A stretch of 64,000 bases of DNA from positions 98,055 to 162,054 of the forward strand of contig JBEKIX010000003.1 in the NCBI GenBank assembly GCA_050011535.1, written 5' to 3'. The stretch is from JAFNAG01 sp050011535. GTDB taxonomy: Bacteria > Acidobacteriota > UBA6911. The notes under the pieces are model-generated. The model did no database searches, was not told the origin of the DNA, and saw only the letters and a list, made by a program, of their open reading frames with translations. Shown here one piece after another: positions 42,174-51,029 of the stretch. How positions within the stretch are numbered: position 1 is the first letter of the stretch; the number at the start of each line of letters is the position of its first letter. The translations under genes and the position numbers were made by a program.

Positions 42174-45113
42174 ATGAGGCTTCGCACAAAGGTTCATATT
42201 TTGTTTCTCTCGATCCTGGTGGCCGCTTTCTGTCTGACGGCGGCAGAAAGACGCATTGCTCCAAACACTCCACAGGCTCAGCCTCAAGCGCAAGGGCAGG
42301 CGCAAGCCAACGCCTTGTCGCTCAGCCAGCCAATGCCTGTGGATCCGCAAATTACGTTGGGCAAGTTCCCCAACGGTTTCCGCTATTACATCGAGGCGAA
42401 CAAGTTGCCCGAGAAGCGAGCGGAATTGCGCCTCGCTGTGAACGCCGGCTCCATACTCGAGGACGAAGATCAGCTCGGCTTAGCGCATATGGTCGAGCAT
42501 ATGGCCTTTAACGGCACGACGCACTTTCCGAAGCAGGAGATCGTCAATTTCATGGAGTCGATTGGAATGCGTTTCGGTCCCGAGGTGAACGCCTACACGA
42601 GCTTCGACGAGACGGTCTTTATGCTCACGATCCCGACCGACAAACCCGAGGTAATGGACAAGGCCTTTCTAATCCTCGAGGACTGGGCGCACAATCTTAT
42701 CTTCGATCCAAAAGAGATTGACAGGGAACGCGGCGTCATCATTGAAGAATGGCGCCTGGGGCGCGGCGCGTCTGCCCGGATAAGGGATAAGCAGTTTCCG
42801 ATCCTGCTCCACGACGCCCGCTATGCGGAGCGCTTGCCCATAGGCACCAAGGAGAGCATCGAAAACTTCAAACATGACTCGCTCACGCGGTTCTACAAGG
42901 ACTGGTACCGGCCGGACCTGATGGCTGTAGTTGCTGTGGGCGACTTTGATAAGGCCGTTGTCGAGGGCCTCGTGAAGCAGCATTTTGCGTCGATTCCGGC
43001 GCCCAAGACCCCCAGACTGCGGCCGACGTACAACGTACCCGACCATCCCGCAACACTGTATACGGTCGCCACGGACAAAGAAGCCACGATGACTCAGATC
43101 TCCGTTTACAACAAGCTGCCGCTTAAAGAGCAGGGCACCGTAGGTACGTACCGGCAGCAGATCGTAGAAGGGCTCGCCACCGGTATGCTCAGCCGCCGCC
43201 TCTCGGACATGACCCAGAAGCCGGACGCTCCCTTCGTCTCCGCGGCCGCGGGCGAATCGATTTTTGTGCGCACCAAGGAAGCGGCGATGCTGATGGCGAT
43301 CCCGAAGGAGGGCGCCATCGACCGCGCACTCGAGGCGCTCCTGACGGAGGCGGCCAGAGTCGCTCAGTTCGGTTTTACCCCGACAGAACTCGACCGACAA
43401 AAGACGGCGATGCTGCGGACGTACGAGCGGAATCTGGCCGAGAAGGATAAACACGAATCAGCGATTCTGGCAAGCGAACTCGTCCGGAATTTCACGGACA
43501 AGGTAACGTTGCCCGGGCCCACCCTGGAGTACGCGCTCCATCAACGATTCCTCCCGGAAATCACTCTGGAGGAGGTCAATAAGGTAGGAAAGGACTGGAC
43601 GGGCGACAAGAGCCGGGTCGTGATGGTCAGTGCTCCCGAAAAGGTGGGCGTGGCCGTGCCGGATGAGGCGAAGCTTGAAGCCGTAGTAAAGGGGGCCGGC
43701 GCGAAGGCCATCACTGCCTATGTGGATACGGTTGCTAGCGCGGTGCTGCTCGACAAGGCGCCCGAGCCGGGAAGAATCACCAAGACCACAAACAAGGAAG
43801 CATTCGGCATCACGGAGTGGGATCTCTCCAACGGCGTCAAGGTCGTGCTTAAGCCAACGGACTACAAGCAGGACGAGATCGTGTTCCGCGCGACCAGTCC
43901 CGGTGGAACCTCGCTCGCGAGTGACGCGGATTTCATCCCCGCGAGAACCGCCACACAAGCGATGTCCGTTTCCGGGCTCGGGAAATTCAGCGCTATCGAT
44001 CTACGGAAGGTGCTCACCGGAAAAATCGCGTCGGCGAACCCTCTGATAGGTGAACTGGAAGAGGGGATAAGCGGGAGCTGCTCTCCGAAAGACTTGGAGA
44101 CAATGTTCCAGCTCATCTATCTGCGATTCACGGCCCCACGCGCGGATCCGGATGCGTTTGCCGCAAATTTGCAGCAGGGGAGAGCGATTTTGGCGAACCA
44201 GCAGGCGAGCCCTGGTTATGCCTTCAGCGAGACCCTGCAATCAACTCTGACGCAGAACCACCCGCGGGCGCGCATGATGACCGCGGAGATGATCGACCAG
44301 ATGAATCTCGATAAATCCTTGGCGTTTTACAGGGATCGCTTCGCGGACGCCAGCGACTTCACATTTGTGTTCGTCGGGAGTTTCGACTTGCAGACGATGA
44401 GACCGTTTGTCGAGCAGTATCTCGCATCGCTCCCCGCACTGCATCGGAACGAAACTTGGAAGGACGTGGGGATTCGATCGCCGAAAGGTGTCGTCGAAAA
44501 AGTGGTCAAGAAGGGAATCGAGCCGCAGAGTCAGGCGGCGATCGTGTTTACCGGACCCTTCCAGTATGACCGCGAGCACAAGGTGGCAATCCGCGCGCTG
44601 GGCATGGTCCTGGACACAAAGCTGCGCGAGGTGATGCGGCAAGACTTGAGTGGAACCTACGGCGTGAGCGTGTCGCCGGGTTATACCGAGATCCCGCGCC
44701 AGGAGTACACCTTCTCGATCCAATTCGGCTGTAATCCACAGCGCACGGATGAACTGGTCAAGGTCGTCTTCCAGGAGATCGAAAATCTGAAGAAGAACGG
44801 CCCCAGCGAGAAACAGGTGAGCGATGTGCGAGAAGCGCTGCTTCGGGACTTCGAAACCAATAGCAAGCAGAATGGCTATCTCCTGAGCCAGCTCTATTTT
44901 CGTTATCAGTTGCATGAGGATCTCGGGGAGTTTTTCGGTCTGGGTGAGTACTACAAGACCCTGAATGCAAAGATGATTCTCGATGCAGCCCTCACGTACC
45001 TCAACATGGAGAACTACGTGAAGGTCATCCTGCTTCCGGAAAAGACTGAAAGCGGCGCAATCAAAATAGACCAGGATGATATGCCCGCTTTACGTCAGCG
45101 CCCGGCGGCTTAG
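42174..45113 (+). CDS. M16 family zinc metallopeptidase (pitrilysin-like)
   Basis: 979 residues with a signal peptide (HILFLSILVAAFCLTAAERR), so periplasmic or anchored. The inverted zinc motif HxxEH is HMVEH (H105, E108, H109), with the distal glutamate in the EIDRERGVIIEEW region. Two M16 halves are visible, the second (from ~540) lacking the zinc motif, as usual for this two-domain family. AGGAGAACTGACAT precedes ATG 42174. Family members degrade peptides or process other proteins. It stands alone. Confidence 0.92.
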   Translation: MRLRTKVHILFLSILVAAFCLTAAERRIAPNTPQAQPQAQGQAQANALSLSQPMPVDPQITLGKFPNGFRYYIEANKLPEKRAELRLAVNAGSILEDEDQLGLAHMVEHMAFNGTTHFPKQEIVNFMESIGMRFGPEVNAYTSFDETVFMLTIPTDKPEVMDKAFLILEDWAHNLIFDPKEIDRERGVIIEEWRLGRGASARIRDKQFPILLHDARYAERLPIGTKESIENFKHDSLTRFYKDWYRPDLMAVVAVGDFDKAVVEGLVKQHFASIPAPKTPRLRPTYNVPDHPATLYTVATDKEATMTQISVYNKLPLKEQGTVGTYRQQIVEGLATGMLSRRLSDMTQKPDAPFVSAAAGESIFVRTKEAAMLMAIPKEGAIDRALEALLTEAARVAQFGFTPTELDRQKTAMLRTYERNLAEKDKHESAILASELVRNFTDKVTLPGPTLEYALHQRFLPEITLEEVNKVGKDWTGDKSRVVMVSAPEKVGVAVPDEAKLEAVVKGAGAKAITAYVDTVASAVLLDKAPEPGRITKTTNKEAFGITEWDLSNGVKVVLKPTDYKQDEIVFRATSPGGTSLASDADFIPARTATQAMSVSGLGKFSAIDLRKVLTGKIASANPLIGELEEGISGSCSPKDLETMFQLIYLRFTAPRADPDAFAANLQQGRAILANQQASPGYAFSETLQSTLTQNHPRARMMTAEMIDQMNLDKSLAFYRDRFADASDFTFVFVGSFDLQTMRPFVEQYLASLPALHRNETWKDVGIRSPKGVVEKVVKKGIEPQSQAAIVFTGPFQYDREHKVAIRALGMVLDTKLREVMRQDLSGTYGVSVSPGYTEIPRQEYTFSIQFGCNPQRTDELVKVVFQEIENLKKNGPSEKQVSDVREALLRDFETNSKQNGYLLSQLYFRYQLHEDLGEFFGLGEYYKTLNAKMILDAALTYLNMENYVKVILLPEKTESGAIKIDQDDMPALRQRPAA

Positions 45114-45546
45114 GTTCTTCCGGAATTCCAGGGGGTGGGGAGTCAGGAGTCCGGCCGCAAGGCTTTCGAGGTGAACGAAGATATGATTCCTGACTCCATT
45201 ACTCCGCGTGCGTGCTCATTGTCGTAAGATCGAGACACGTGGCGGAGCAGTGATGAAATGAAAACAAGTTGCTGCGAAAGCGCGGGATTTGGTCGCGAAT
45301 GGTTCTCTTGGGCCTGGCTCAAAAGCTCGACCAGAAAGGATGGCGAAGGGAGCAAAACGGCGTTCAGCTAGCCCGCCGGACGCCGCCCCGCTCCCATTCA
45401 GTTCCTGTTGTGGTTTTCAAACGCAAGTGCAGCCCCTTCCCCGGAACATTTCGCCAGGCTCTCGTGCCCCAGCTACACTGTTCCTGGCACCGCCGCAAAA
45501 AACGATTTTCCGTTATTTTATTCAGGAAATCTGTGCGCCTGACGGG
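45114..45546. other. 433-base region between M16 peptidase and small secreted protein
   Basis: The open frames here have no recognisable product or ribosome site. It contains the inverted repeat at 45139-45197 and otherwise nothing I can name. Confidence 0.45.
45139..45197. repeat. Inverted repeat downstream of the M16 gene
   Basis: GGAGTCAGGA (45139-45148) and TCCTGACTCC (45188-45197) are perfect 10-base arms around 39 bases. No U-run follows, so it is a poor intrinsic terminator; it may be a remnant of a small repeat element. Confidence 0.45.
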
Positions 45547-45939
45547 CTATTTGGACGCCCTGAAGGAAGCATGCTGATACGGGCCGGGTGCGCCCTGCAG
45601 GTGAAAGCCGTCCACACCCATGATGTGCACCTCTGAGAGGTAATACGTATCCTCGATCCTGTCAAACGTTACGCTCGACTGATTGTCTTCCGATTGAGCC
45701 AAGCGCGTAATAACATTCACCGAGAAGGTCTGGTTGGTTTTGAGGTTGCGGAGCGTCAGCCGGCTTTCCGAATTGCCTTGCAGGGAAATATCGTAACTTC
45801 CGGCCGGATATTCCTTGCCATCCACCATGAAGTTGTGCGAAATCGTGAATCTCACGCTGGATGCAAAGGCAAACAGCGCGCAACTTGCCAAAATCATGAA
45901 AACCGCCACTGCCGCCACACCAAATTGCCGTCTTATCAT
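45547..45939 (-). CDS. Small secreted protein of unknown function
   Basis: 130 residues from ATG 45939, with AAGGAGAAGCGA upstream. A signal peptide (FGVAAVAVFMILASCALFAFA) is followed by a beta-rich domain: VRFTISHNFMVDGKEYPAGSYDI, ESRLTLRNLKTNQTFSVNVI, TYYLSEVHIMGVDG. This pattern (PAGSY then SEV) recurs in small secreted proteins of soil bacteria. No catalytic motif is seen. Confidence 0.75.
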   Translation of the reverse strand: MIRRQFGVAAVAVFMILASCALFAFASSVRFTISHNFMVDGKEYPAGSYDISLQGNSESRLTLRNLKTNQTFSVNVITRLAQSEDNQSSVTFDRIEDTYYLSEVHIMGVDGFHLQGAPGPYQHASFRASK

Positions 45940-46206
45940 TCGCTTCTCCTTTTGATTTCCAGGAACCATTTTGCCCGCCAATGCGAACTCGGTCCTCGCA
46001 GATTCTCAGGCCGCAAGTGCGGAGGAATGATCCTGCTCGACACCTGTCAAGCACCTGAGTGCATATCAGATCACACTCAGAATGATATGGCAATGCGATT
46101 TCAATATATTTTTAAGTAGAGCAAATACAATGCCTTGATCTATAGCATCAGGAAACAAGGTTGCGCCAGGGACAGTTATCACTGACCGTCCACCGATTTT
46201 TGGTGC

Positions 46207-47586
46207 CTATTCTTCGGTTACGTCAAAGAAGTGATTGTAGTAGATCTTCTGCGATGGATCGGGAATGAGGCCCTTTTCGAGATTGGAGTAAATCGTCCTG
46301 GAGGCGGCTGCCACCGTGTCCGCGGCCTGGAATCCCAGCACCTCGCGCACCTTCTTGAAACTCACCCGGTAGTCTCGCACATCCAGGCTCTTATGATCAT
46401 GCAGAACATCGATGCCGCCCAGAGTCTGCGCGATCATTCCCGCGATGGTTTCGATTTGGAAGTTAAAATCGTCGGAGCCAACATTGAACACTTGGTTTCC
46501 CACGGAGGCAAGGTCCGCTTCGATGCAACGCACGTACGCCTCGGCTGCGTCGTTGACGCTCAACAGCGGCCTCCATTGTTTGCCGCCAAAGACGTGAATT
46601 CTTCTTTCGGAGAAAGCGTGCATGGTCATGGTGTTCACGACCAGGTCGAAACGCATTCTGGGTGAATAGCCGTACAAAGTTCCCATTCTCAGAATGGTCG
46701 GGGCAAAGTAGGCGTCACCCATGTCGAGGATAATCTTTTCGGATGCGATCTTGGTGCGGGCGTATAACGATACCGGCCGCAGCTCCGAATCCTCGTCGAG
46801 CACGCTGCTCCCCAGCCCATACACGCTGCAGGTTGAGGCGTACAGGAAACGGTTTATGCATTGGAGCTTGCATGCCGTGGCCAGTGCCTGGGTGGCAATG
46901 ACATTGGTTTCGATTGTGGCTCTGGGCCGGATCTTCGATGCGGGGTCGCCGACAATGGCCGCCAGCAGCACGACCGCATGCACGCCGTCCAAGGCGCTCA
47001 CGCAGGTATGGATGTTTCTCAAATCACCTTCGATGATCTCGAGCGCGGGCGTTTGGGGAATCTGCTCCAGGGAGCGCTTCCCGTACAGAAAATTGTCCAG
47101 AATCCGCACGGTGTAGCCGCGCGCCAGAAGCTTCGCGGTCAGGACGCTACCCAGGTAACCGGCGCCTCCTACGATCAGGATGCGCCGCCGGTGCCGGGCG
47201 GCGTAGCCCTCCATCAGTGATTGCGCGGACGCATGCTGAAGGTCTTCGAGGGAAAAGACGTCGAGGATGGCATCGTCATCGCCCAGCACGGGAATATGTT
47301 CGACACCCTGCAGGGTCAAGTCCGCGAGCGCATCACGGATTGCTTCGTGACTCGCGAGATCCGCCTCTCTGACAGCATACGCGCAAGAGCAAGGATGCTC
47401 CTGGACCGCATCGGTCTCGCTGACGCCGCTGATGATGAGCCGGCGCAGGTCGCTGGTCGACACGGTCCCCCGATACCGGCCGGAGGCATCCAGCGTGAAT
47501 CCGGTGTTGTAACGGCTCCTCTCGATCTGCTGGATGGCTTCCTTCAGGTTCGTGTCTCCACTGATGATGGCAACGGCGCGTTTCAT
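46207..47586 (-). CDS. CBS-pair/NAD-dependent sugar epimerase fusion
   Basis: 459 residues from ATG 47586, which overlaps the TGA of the upstream epimerase (ATGA). Residues ~1-125 look like a CBS pair (RYNTGFTLDASGRYRGTVSTSDLRRLI, VEHIPVLGDDDAILDVFSLEDL). From ~137 an extended SDR domain follows: GGAGYLGS nucleotide loop, a YARTK (YxxxK) catalytic pair and STCSVYG. CBS domains usually sense adenosyl ligands, so energy-dependent control of nucleotide-sugar conversion is possible. The substrate is unknown. It is co-translated with the epimerase at 47583-48506. Confidence 0.85.
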   Translation of the reverse strand: MKRAVAIISGDTNLKEAIQQIERSRYNTGFTLDASGRYRGTVSTSDLRRLIISGVSETDAVQEHPCSCAYAVREADLASHEAIRDALADLTLQGVEHIPVLGDDDAILDVFSLEDLQHASAQSLMEGYAARHRRRILIVGGAGYLGSVLTAKLLARGYTVRILDNFLYGKRSLEQIPQTPALEIIEGDLRNIHTCVSALDGVHAVVLLAAIVGDPASKIRPRATIETNVIATQALATACKLQCINRFLYASTCSVYGLGSSVLDEDSELRPVSLYARTKIASEKIILDMGDAYFAPTILRMGTLYGYSPRMRFDLVVNTMTMHAFSERRIHVFGGKQWRPLLSVNDAAEAYVRCIEADLASVGNQVFNVGSDDFNFQIETIAGMIAQTLGGIDVLHDHKSLDVRDYRVSFKKVREVLGFQAADTVAAASRTIYSNLEKGLIPDPSQKIYYNHFFDVTEE

Positions 47587-48506
47587 GAGGCGTGTTTCCC
47601 CGACTTGAGATAGTGTTCGACGTATCGTGACAGCGCTTCCTCGTATGCGAATCGCGGCGCCCAACCCAGCAAACTGAGCGCCTTCTGCGAAGATATGAAT
47701 CGTCCCTTGAAGTTGCCCTTTCGATCTTCCACGAATTCGATCCTGGCCTTTTTGGCCAGGATTCGTTCCAATGCCTGGACAACCTGCAATACCGTCACCT
47801 TTTCATTGCCGTTCAGATTGAAGATCTCATTCCGCGCATCTTCTTTCAGACAGGCGACATTTCCTTCCGCGAGGTCCTTGACGTAGATGAACTGCCGGTA
47901 CTGGCTGCCATCACCGTGGATCGTTATGGTTTCGTTCTTGAGAATTCTCTTGATGAACGTCGGTGTAACCGTTTCGGGCCTGCCGCGCTCCCCGAACGGA
48001 ATCCCGTAGCGCATGACGGTGTACTCGACCCCGTAGAGGTTTCTGTAACCGACGCAGAACAACTCAGCGGCGATTTTTGCGCACGTGTACAGATGGTCCG
48101 GCGCCTGCGCATAGGCGCAATCCTCGGTAATGACGCGGTCTTCCTCGCCGCCCCCGGAACCATAGACCCACTCCGTCGAGGCCAGCAGCACGCGTGAGGC
48201 GCCGGTTCTGCGGGCCGCCTCCAAAACGCACATAGTCGAATGGGAAGTGTTTTCATTGGAAAATAGCGGGCTCTCAAAGAACCGGTTCACATTCGCCTCG
48301 GCGGCGAGATGATAGATAGCATCACCGGGCTGGATGGTCTTCGCCAACCGGTCCAGATCGCGCGTGTCTCCGCGCACATAAGACGCTGCGGCCGAGCTTT
48401 GCGGGGTGTCGAGATCGTAGATGCACACTTCATGGCCGCGCGCGATCAGCGCATCCACCACGTGCGACCCGATGAACCCGGATCCTCCGGTTACTAGGAC
48501 TCTCAT
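47583..48506 (-). CDS. NAD-dependent epimerase/dehydratase
   Basis: 307 residues from ATG 48506, six bases after GGGAGG. Extended SDR: GGSGFIGSH at the N-terminus, HLAAEANVNRFFESP, ASTEWVYG, catalytic YTCAK (YxxxK), YGIPFGERGRPETV and the C-terminal substrate lobe (FNLNGNEKVTVLQVVQALE). It resembles GalE/RmlB-class nucleotide-sugar enzymes; the exact sugar cannot be told. It works with the downstream CBS-epimerase and probably the DegT aminotransferase at 49155-50309 in making a surface sugar. Confidence 0.88.
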   Translation of the reverse strand: MRVLVTGGSGFIGSHVVDALIARGHEVCIYDLDTPQSSAAASYVRGDTRDLDRLAKTIQPGDAIYHLAAEANVNRFFESPLFSNENTSHSTMCVLEAARRTGASRVLLASTEWVYGSGGGEEDRVITEDCAYAQAPDHLYTCAKIAAELFCVGYRNLYGVEYTVMRYGIPFGERGRPETVTPTFIKRILKNETITIHGDGSQYRQFIYVKDLAEGNVACLKEDARNEIFNLNGNEKVTVLQVVQALERILAKKARIEFVEDRKGNFKGRFISSQKALSLLGWAPRFAYEEALSRYVEHYLKSGKHAS

Positions 48507-48548
48507 GCACACCCTCCCAGTTATGTTTGGGGGTCAGACCGATAAGTG

Positions 48549-48953
48549 CTAACTTAAGCCACTCCCTCCCCGTGGACTTGGACTTAGACCTGGACCTGGA
48601 CGTTCTTGTACTCGACACATTTTCGAAAGCATCCTAACGGTTGAAAGAAGAAGTTGGTCGACTTCCTCGGCTCGGGACTTATCGATGAGCATCAAAGCAC
48701 TGCAAGCATCCAGAATTGCGGCGCATTCCATCGCACTGCCGCGCGTTATGGCATAGAACCGACGCTGGTCAGGGCCAGTGCTCTTTCCTGAGCCTTCGGC
48801 GATGTTCAAAGGAATGGAAAGGGATGCGCGGCGAAATTGATCACCCAACCCTGCGCAGCGCGGAGGTAGACTGTCGGCAATGGCCGCTACAAGCGCCAAT
48901 AAACGGACTGCAGTTTGATAAACGTCAAGCTTGCGAAAGTTCACGTCGGGCAA
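48549..48953 (-). CDS. Four-helix-bundle protein (S23/23S-IVS family)
   Basis: 134 residues. FRKLDVYQTAVRLLALVAAI, FRRASLSIPLNIAEGSGKST and FYAITRGSAMECAAILDAC are the family signatures. The start is uncertain: TTG 48953 or GTG 48944, both without a strong ribosome site. The last ~15 residues (VQERPGPGLSPSPRG) are encoded by a GGAC(C/T)T-type repeat and are probably not part of the fold. Members occur in 23S rRNA intervening sequences and next to mobile elements, and usually have no defined enzymatic role. It interrupts the sugar-nucleotide gene block. Confidence 0.8.
   Translation of the reverse strand: MPDVNFRKLDVYQTAVRLLALVAAIADSLPPRCAGLGDQFRRASLSIPLNIAEGSGKSTGPDQRRFYAITRGSAMECAAILDACSALMLIDKSRAEEVDQLLLSTVRMLSKMCRVQERPGPGLSPSPRGGSGLS
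48571..48603. repeat. Left inverted repeat of the four-helix-bundle unit
   Basis: The repeat is built of GGAC-plus-two-base units. Its first 23 bases match the reverse complement of 48972-48994 with two mismatches (pattern CGTGGACTTRGACYTAGACC then TGGAC). It lies inside the 3' end of the four-helix-bundle gene. Confidence 0.65.
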
Positions 48954-48956
48954 GAT

Positions 48957-48994
48957 AGTCCAAGTCTACGTCCAGGTCTAGGTCTAAGTCCACG
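48957..48994. repeat. Right inverted repeat of the four-helix-bundle unit
   Basis: GTCC-type repeat three bases upstream of the TTG start. It mirrors 48571-48603 and so bounds a 424-base unit (48571-48994) holding nearly the whole gene. Confidence 0.65.
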
Positions 48995-49154
48995 TGCGGC
49001 AGCGATCCCATGTTTGCGCCTAAATGGGGCAGACACCGACGACTTTTTCATCTGATCCATAACCGATAGCAATTGCAACCCGATGCCTATTCTCCCTCGT
49101 TCGCGGTGTGTATTTATCCCGAGAGGTTCGGAGGAACAAGGGAAATCCGGCTTG

Positions 49155-50309
49155 TCAGCCGATTGTTTCCCTGAGCGCGCGGATGACCTGGCCGGCATCT
49201 TCCGCCGTCATTCCGGAAAAAATCGGCAGGCAGATGTGCCGGGCGCAAAGGTCCTCGGAAACCGGCAGGCTACCGGAAGCATACCGGGCGAATACCGGCT
49301 GCTTGTGGAGCGGTTCCTCGTAGACTTCTCCTGCCAGCGAAACGCCGAAGCGCTCACGCATGTGCGCCTTCAATTCCTTGCGATCTCTGTGTTCGCGCAG
49401 AATCGCCACGTACTTGTAGTAATTGCAGGTTCCCCCAGGCGGGATAGCCAACGTGCTCAGATTGGACATGCGTGCCAGCGCCTCATCGTAAATCGCCGCA
49501 ATTCTCTGCCGGTCGCCGATCATGGCAGGGAGGCGCTCCAGGTGCTTGAGTCCAATAATGGCGTGCGGCTCCGACATGCGCCAGTTGTAACCCATACGCA
49601 CATGGGCGTTCTCAGTAAAGCTCTTCTTGCCCTGATCTCTGTAAATGCGCGCCTCCTCGGCGAGCCGGCGGTCATGGGTGATAATCATGCCGCCTTCGCC
49701 GCAGGTCATGACTTTGGTCGGGTAAAAGCTGAAGGATCCGGCGAGCGCAAACGCGCCGGCGCTGACACCGGAGAGAGAGGAGCCATGCGCGTGCGCGGCA
49801 TCTTCGACCAGCCAGAAACCCTTGCGCGCGGCCAAATCCACGAGATCCGGAGTGCGCCCCGAGACCAGGCCGCCGATGTGCACCAGGATCGCTCCCGCAG
49901 TCCTGGCCGTCAGCTTCTTTTCCACATCTTCCGGGCGTATGGCGAATGATTCGGGATCCATGTCGACCAGGATGGGGTTGCCGCCCGCGTGAACCACGGC
50001 TGCGGCCGTGGCAAAGAAAGTATTGGTCGGTACGAGCACGTCTTTTCCTTCGATGCCGAGCGATCTCAAAATGATCTCGAGTGAACTGGTGCCGCTGTTG
50101 ACGGCCACGGCATAGGGAATGCCGCAAAACCCTGCGAAATTCTCCTCGAACTCCTTTCCGTAACGGCCCAGCGTGAGCTGTCCGCTGGCAAGCACCTCCT
50201 GAATGCGATCGGCGATCCATTGGCGATCTTCCGGCAAAAACTGGATCCTAGCGGCGGGCACCCGGTGCTCCGGAGCGGGTTCCGATCTTTGGATACTTGG
50301 ATCAACCAT
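49155..50309 (-). CDS. DegT/DnrJ/EryC1/StrS-family sugar aminotransferase
   Basis: 384 residues from ATG 50309, with AAGGA upstream; a TTG at 50315 is less likely. PLP-fold motifs: AVNSGTSSLEIILRSLGIEG, VPTNTFFATAAAVVHAGGNP, VEDAAHAHGS and the Schiff-base lysine in SFSFYPTKVMTCGEGG. A C-terminal NWRMSEPHAIIGLKHLERLP follows. These enzymes transaminate keto-sugar nucleotides for surface glycans or secondary metabolites. It shares strand and likely pathway with the two epimerases downstream. Confidence 0.88.
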   Translation of the reverse strand: MVDPSIQRSEPAPEHRVPAARIQFLPEDRQWIADRIQEVLASGQLTLGRYGKEFEENFAGFCGIPYAVAVNSGTSSLEIILRSLGIEGKDVLVPTNTFFATAAAVVHAGGNPILVDMDPESFAIRPEDVEKKLTARTAGAILVHIGGLVSGRTPDLVDLAARKGFWLVEDAAHAHGSSLSGVSAGAFALAGSFSFYPTKVMTCGEGGMIITHDRRLAEEARIYRDQGKKSFTENAHVRMGYNWRMSEPHAIIGLKHLERLPAMIGDRQRIAAIYDEALARMSNLSTLAIPPGGTCNYYKYVAILREHRDRKELKAHMRERFGVSLAGEVYEEPLHKQPVFARYASGSLPVSEDLCARHICLPIFSGMTAEDAGQVIRALRETIG

Positions 50310-50364
50310 GTTCAAATCCTTTCCGATATAAGAGGTCTTCGGGTTTCCAGCCCGAGTACAGGCT

Positions 50365-50545
50365 TAGCCCGCATTTCTCACCAGCTTTCTACTGCGGCGG
50401 CGGATCCGAGCATGTCTACTGCGTTGCGCTCGGTCGGGCTCCTCGACGTACTTTTGAGTACGCCTGCGGAGCCCTCGGTCGCGCGCCTTGTATCCATGCC
50501 CGTCTGCGCCGCCTCGCTACGAAATCTGGTGAGAAGTGCGGGTTA
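50365..50545. repeat. 181-base quasi-palindromic element
   Basis: The outer arms AGCCCGCATTTCTCACCAG (50366-50384) and CTGGTGAGAAGTGCGGGTT (50526-50544) are inverted with two mismatches. The inner arms GCTCC/GGAGC (50438-50442/50468-50472) and a GTAC hairpin share the same centre near 50455. The whole stretch therefore folds as one long imperfect hairpin, like a MITE or REP-type element. It lies between the EamA-like and DegT genes and has no gene inside. Confidence 0.65.
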
Positions 50546-50566
50546 GAGGCACGACCGCAATACGTG

Positions 50567-50950
50567 TTACGTCTCTCCCCCGCCGCGAGCAATTAATACC
50601 ACACCCAGAATGACCATGACGATCCCGATCCAGCGCATGGGCGGCACCTGTTCTTTGAGCATGATTATGGCCAGGAAGGCCGCGAATCCATACTCGATTG
50701 CAGTCATTGGCAGGGCAACCGTAACATCAGTCCATGAAAGTGCCGCGAGAAACAGCACATAGAATACCGTGTTGAGAGCTGTTCCCATGATCACGTTGAG
50801 ATTGCAGGCCGCGTGACCGAAATAGGCGAGCAGCGCCATTGGTGCGTAGGTCTCAAGCGATCCGATCTGTTGCATCCCTCGCCGCACCAGGATCTGGCCA
50901 AGAGCGGCCGATAAAGTGGCCACGGTCATTGCAATTAGCACTCGCGTCAT
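50567..50950 (-). CDS. Small EamA/SMR-like membrane transporter
   Basis: 127 residues from ATG 50950, eight bases after GGGGAG. Four membrane spans: VLIAMTVATLSAALGQILV, YAPMALLAYFGHAACNLNVI, TVFYVLFLAALSWTDVTVAL and a last one ending WIGIVMVILGVVLIARG. LPMTAIEYGFAAFLAIIMLKE is the conserved half-EamA motif. Relatives such as ArnE/ArnF flip lipid-linked sugars. It starts 79 bases after hpnK, so a role in moving a glycosylated lipid is plausible but unproven. Confidence 0.75.
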   Translation of the reverse strand: MTRVLIAMTVATLSAALGQILVRRGMQQIGSLETYAPMALLAYFGHAACNLNVIMGTALNTVFYVLFLAALSWTDVTVALPMTAIEYGFAAFLAIIMLKEQVPPMRWIGIVMVILGVVLIARGGGET

Positions 50951-51029
50951 TGTTTTTCTCCCCATTGGATAAGATCCGCCGGCCACGGATTCCGCGCGCC
51001 GGTCCTGCCTGAAGGCGTGTCTGCCCGGC

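Noticed and set aside
45143..45577. Small frames on both strands after the M16 gene
   Set aside because: No start signals, no recognisable domains, and they contradict each other across the inverted repeat.
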